From: Exophiala sp. HKRS030
Taxonomy: Eukaryota; Ascomycota; Eurotiomycetes; Chaetothyriales; Herpotrichiellaceae
NCBI GenBank assembly: GCA_023897205.1
Contig: JAHWDD010000009.1
Coordinates: 2,046,001 to 2,110,000 of the forward strand
DNA length: 64,000 bases
Direction of reading: 5' to 3'
Part shown: positions 60,042 through 64,000 of the stretch, piece by piece
Layout of the letters: each line of letters starts with the position of its first letter
How positions within the stretch are numbered: position 1 is the first letter of the stretch
The notes under the pieces: model-generated
What the model saw: the letters and a program-made list of their open reading frames with translations, nothing else
The model's database searches: none
Told to the model about the DNA's origin: nothing
Program-made: the position numbers and the translations under genes

Positions 60042-62856
60042 TCAGAATGCAAATTGCATCAGCCCAGGATTCAAGGCCAGAGGCAGGAAGAAATGCATGG
60101 CGATCATGATGGCCTGCGGGTAGATGGCGATGAAACTGTTGATCCTCCAGAACTCGGGCACCAACTTCCCGAGCGGCCCTATGCCCGCCAGCACCATCAT
60201 CATGGCCACCGACAAGATACAATACACAAAGGTGAATTTGAACTTTTTGATGATGACCGGGATCTCCCTGAAAAAGGACGTGTCGGTGGCTTCTTTGGCC
60301 GTGGCTCCCCAGGACATGTCGATGCCGAAGAGGTAAAACAACAGCGCGCCCGAGACGTGCAGGGAGATGCCACCCAGGAAGACCGTGAGGACCAACATCC
60401 AAGTCATGTTCTCCAAGAGACATTTGAACAGCGAGCGACCTTCGACGCGATAACGTAGAACCGCGAGGCTCACCGTGCCGGCGCCTTGGAAGACAATCAC
60501 CAGACCGAAGTAGACGTTGAAACTCTCGGCGTAGTCCTTGTCGAGGTGGCCGTTGAACCAACCCAGGAGGAAATAGTTGAGGAGGGTCAAAGCCCAGGCC
60601 GAGCCGATGGCGAAGTACGTCCCGATGTAGGACATCATCGTCAACTTGCCCATCCAGCTGATGGGGCTCGTGATGAACCGGCGGAACAAGGGCGTGACGG
60701 GGCCGTGGAGGGGCCACTTGTAAAAGGGGTGGAAGAGTAACTCGGCGCAGCCGTAGGCGTACTTTTCCCACCGGATCAGTTCGTCGTAGACGGTCAACGA
60801 GACCCCCTCCTTGAAGCCGTCGCCGCAGTAAGTGCTGTACCGAATGACATAGCCGAGCGACTGGAGCCGCAGTGCCATGTCGAAATCCTCCGACACCGTG
60901 TTCTCGGCCCAGTACTTTTCCGTCCCGTCGGTATCGACATAGGCAACGTCTTGAAGGGCGGACCACCGGAGCATCGCGTTATGGCCGACGAACGGCGCCA
61001 CGTCGCCACAGGCCACGGCGAACCGGATCGAGGTATAGACGAGATTCGTGAAAAAGGTAATGGCGCGCTCGAAAAAGCTCGTCGTGACATTCAAAACTCC
61101 CGACATGAATTGGATGATGGCCACTTCCGGAGTCGCGGTCATCTCGGAGACGGCGTCGAGAAGACAGTCCTCGGGGACCCGGGTGTCTGAATCAATGATC
61201 AAGATAAAGTCGCCCATGCGGATGTTACCTGCTCCCCAGGTCCGGCCCTGATCTTCCTTGATGATGGCTTCGAACGCCGACGAGTACAGCTGATCTTCGT
61301 CTTCTTGAGTCCAGTTGGGCGTCCGCTCGACTTCGGCCATCTTGTCTTCGACTCGGCTGCTGACGCTGAGACAGTAGTTCATGTTGGAAGCCTTTTTGAA
61401 TTTCCCAGCTCGGACAAAGACATTCTGCCCATTGGAGTCTCCATTTGGTGCGTGTTTGGGTCGAGCGACCCAGCCGATGTTGTTGTCTTCGTAAAATTGG
61501 ACCCGGCGTCTCGCTTCTTCTTCGGGAATAAGCTGCATGCCGTCGTCGTTGACAAAGATACTGGCACTCCCGCCCTGTAGCTCGTACGTGGAGATGGCCT
61601 TGTTGACCGACACCACAGTAGGAATGATGACAGTGTCGAGGCCCTCCTTGTACACGGGGCACTGGATCGTCACGTGCGGGAGATTGTCTCGGAGACGCTT
61701 CGTGGGGACGGCCGAGTAGAACTTGGAATTCTGAAAGACTTGTTTGACCGGGCCGACGAGCTGGGCGATGGTGGTGCATACGGTCATGAAGAAGAACCAT
61801 CCCAGCCATAACTGGAGTGGCGATACAATCACCAGCAATATTCGAGTCCAGCTGTGGTCGTATTTGATCTCGACTGCCAAAGCCCTCCACCCTATCGAGA
61901 GGCAGAAAATGGTGAGGCACCCGGCGCAGCCAACCACCAAGGCCTGCCACAACAGTGTCTGCCGAGGCGCCTCGGGAGCACCGGTCTCTGCATCTTTTTC
62001 TGATATGGCAGGAAGCGGTTGGGGTGTAGCAACCACAGGAGCCTTCGATTCCTCTCTCGCAGGCTGTTCAAAAGACTCTTTTGTGTGTATGTCGCTCTCT
62101 TGTTCGGAGCTCATCGCCCACACCAGGTCGACCAGATGCTTCTCAATGCGAGTGGCACGGTCGGTAATCTCAACTGCATCCTCATCCCATACTGCAAGCA
62201 ATCCTGCGCCCCGGACAAATACTGCGTAATGGTGCCTATGCGCTTGACACACTTGGTCGATAGAGTCAATGATGCTGATCCGTTGGCCTTGGGTATAAGG
62301 AACATATTGCGGTTTGTACGTCGCGAGAAACGTTTCGATCACGGGCGTCTTGACCGTCATGGCTACCTAGGTAAAATTGTCAGGCTGTACGGTCCGTATA
62401 TGGATCAAAGACCCAAGTGCGTATTACCTTGACATTCAGCTTCCTCATCTGCTCGGAAAACCCGCCACAGGCATCAGCAAGTTCGCGAGGTTGAGAAATG
62501 TAATTGCCCTTGCCAGTCTTCAACAAGACGCCCTCCCCTGATTCCTCGTCTGCCCAGCGATTCTGGAGCTGTTGTTGACGCAAGTAAAGAAGTCGGACCT
62601 CAAATTTGAACTTGTCAATTTGTGATTCTCGCTGAACGCTCAAATGGGCGGTTGGCGAAGTGAACGGCGTATCCGGCAAGGACTCTGACCCATCTTCCTG
62701 AGACACCACAGCGAAGTCCGGCGATATGCCATCTCGAAGGGTTGCCTTTGACGGCGATGCTCGTTCCGAGAGCTCGTTCTGGGGTGTATTTGGAGGCTGT
62801 ATGGGCGTCGGCCTGCGCTTTTGCAACCTGCGTGGTGTTCTCGGTGGACTCGCCAT
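60042..62856 (-). CDS. Family 2 glycosyltransferase, fungal hyphal-growth GT2 type
   Basis: A membrane processive-type polysaccharide synthase. Fungal relatives (GT2 of Zymoseptoria and Fusarium) are needed for hyphal growth and an outer wall polymer not yet identified. Two exons, complement(60042..62366, 62428..62856), 917 residues; the 61-nt intron joins LNVK to VAMTVKTPVIETFLATYKPQ, a family motif. The N-terminal region has LQNRWADEESGEGVLLKTG. The catalytic region includes VTIQCPVYKEGLDTVIIPT, FVNDDGMQLI, ILIIDSDTRVPEDC, WAENTVSEDFDMALRLQ and a final RWEKYAYGCAE (RW motif). Two hydrophobic segments precede it and about six follow. Start MASPPRTPRRL begins a basic, Pro-rich cytosolic tail. 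It is distinct from class I-VII chitin synthases. Confidence 0.9.
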
Positions 62857-64000
62857 CAGACCTGTGATGAAAGCTGATTAGATGCAGAGGCCCAGCCGCT
62901 GAAGCTGGCATGAAAAGCAGCCGTGGACTGGCCTCTTTTTGTCATGTCTCTATCAATAATACCCTTTCCTGCATCTCCGCGCACTGAATATCTGGAAAAC
63001 CTATCTTTTGGCCTAGACGGAACCCAGAACTTCCGCAGACTTGTCCCCGAGTACTTGTTGCATGATGTTGCGCTTTGATCACCGCCACATGCATAATGCG
63101 AGACAACAGATCTGGTTCCCCTTGTCCTCTTTCGAATCAACTCTGCCATCTTTGGAAGCCTTTGGTGGTACGTGCTCGTTCCAGAGCCTAGAAGGGCAGA
63201 GTCTATACTCGTATTGAACTTAGCGTTTATTTTCGATTGCTGGCTGGTCTGTCGTGGACCAGCGGTCGGATCGAGTAGATTCTCGGGTAGGGAAAATCCG
63301 GCTAGCTAGGCGAAAAGGTGATCGCTTGCATGGCAATAGTTGCCAGGTGCTACACCGCCTAGTGAAGCCTGTAACCGATCTTGCCTGTCCTAGTCCGGAA
63401 GTAATAGACGGTGGTTGCCATTGTACAGTACTACCACTCTGTAGTCCGTAGCAGGCGTTGACGCGGCTCTGGCCCACCAAGCTGCATTGAGGATAAGATC
63501 CGAAAACATTGGCCTCGTTACCCGGTCCAGCCTCGCATTAGAATGCTGCTAGCAACTTAGCCGTAGATCAGTGACCATGCATTCTGCTTTTCACTGGGCT
63601 CCTTCAGTGCATTTCCGGGAGATCCTTCTCATAAGTACAGGCAATGAACGCTTCAGAGGGAGATCGCTTTCTTGTTTTAGGGTCTCGCGCAGAGGAACAG
63701 TATGCATCAATTCGGTCCATCTTCAAGGTCGAATGCATCTTCTTGTGAGGGCGCTTTGCGTGCTCCACTCAGTATTCACCAGTATCGCCGGGATATCGCC
63801 AGACGGGAAATTTCGCATATCGCTGATGTTGTTGCAAGTGCTTGGTAGCATCGGTCCGTGCGAGTTGGTTCGCAGCATTGATATCGGGTTCCATCGGTGT
63901 TGTTTAATGGCGAAATGACAGTCGACCTGATTAGGCATAGCGGTCATTTTGGAGGATGCTTTGAGGTCTTGGCTATACCTAATTCGAACTTGAGGCACCA
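62857..64000. other. Gene-free region at the window's right end
   Basis: The 1144 bases form the GT2 promoter and beyond. Several open frames exist on both strands, but none has recognisable motifs, good start context or splice consensus. Nothing more is supported before the window ends. Confidence 0.5.

Noticed and set aside
60034..61950. Two long minus-strand frames overlapping the GT2 gene out of phase
   Set aside because: Arg/His/Pro-rich shadow frames; the GT2 frame carries all the motifs.
63150..64000. Search for a gene, tRNA or transposon at the right end
   Set aside because: Only short frames, no A/B boxes, no terminal repeats or transposase motifs were seen.

Overview
This window is nuclear DNA of a filamentous ascomycete (Pezizomycotina). 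The evidence is short GT-AG introns (mostly 45-120 nt), roughly balanced base composition, genes packed on both strands with 0.4-1.4 kb spacers, and a gene set typical of moulds: an AA9 polysaccharide monooxygenase, fungal-specific transcription factors, cyanase, Kei1, Utp8 and a GT2-type hyphal-growth glycosyltransferase. The overall flavour suits Eurotiomycetes such as Chaetothyriales, but that is a guess. I rebuilt splice structures by hand, joining reading frames across consensus donors and acceptors and checking that every model stays in phase.

Left part (1-15 kb): a protein 3' end cut by the window edge; a four-exon FAH-domain hydrolase (714-1936, -); a DUF3500 protein (+); a secreted DUF4185-like protein (-); an MFS transporter (-); an EIF1AD-like S1/OB protein (+) almost touching the convergent ALG3 mannosyltransferase (-); a peroxisomal FMN 2-hydroxy-acid oxidase with a long low-complexity insert (+); microsatellites; and a multi-C2H2 protein (-).

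Middle part (15-43 kb): a 1238-residue phospholipase D with prion-like spacers (-), cyanase with an optional mitochondrial leader (+), an intron-containing tRNA-Ser(CGA) (-), an arrestin-like protein (-), a C2H2/Fungal_trans regulator (-) divergent from a monocarboxylate-type MFS transporter (+), an O-methyltransferase (-) divergent from the DcpS decapping scavenger (+), the AA9 LPMO (-), PEX12 (-), a DUF3468-type regulator (-) divergent from an AYR1-like reductase (+), and an F-box-like protein (+).

Right part (43-64 kb) is mainly housekeeping: ELG1/ATAD5 PCNA unloader (-) divergent from UTP8 (+), STE50-like SAM/RA adaptor (+), a small ENY2/Sus1-like protein (-), CDC48 (+), KEI1 (+) and a two-exon GT2 glycosyltransferase (-), followed by about 1.1 kb with no convincing gene.

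The genes do not form one pathway, and I see no secondary-metabolite cluster, transposon, CRISPR or phage-like system. The most notable points are domain-level oddities (oxidase insert plus SKL tail, PLD spacers, alternative cyanase start, a re-modelled ELG1 N-terminus), two divergent regulator/target-type pairs, and an over-represented 9-mer, TACTCCGTA, in intergenic DNA.
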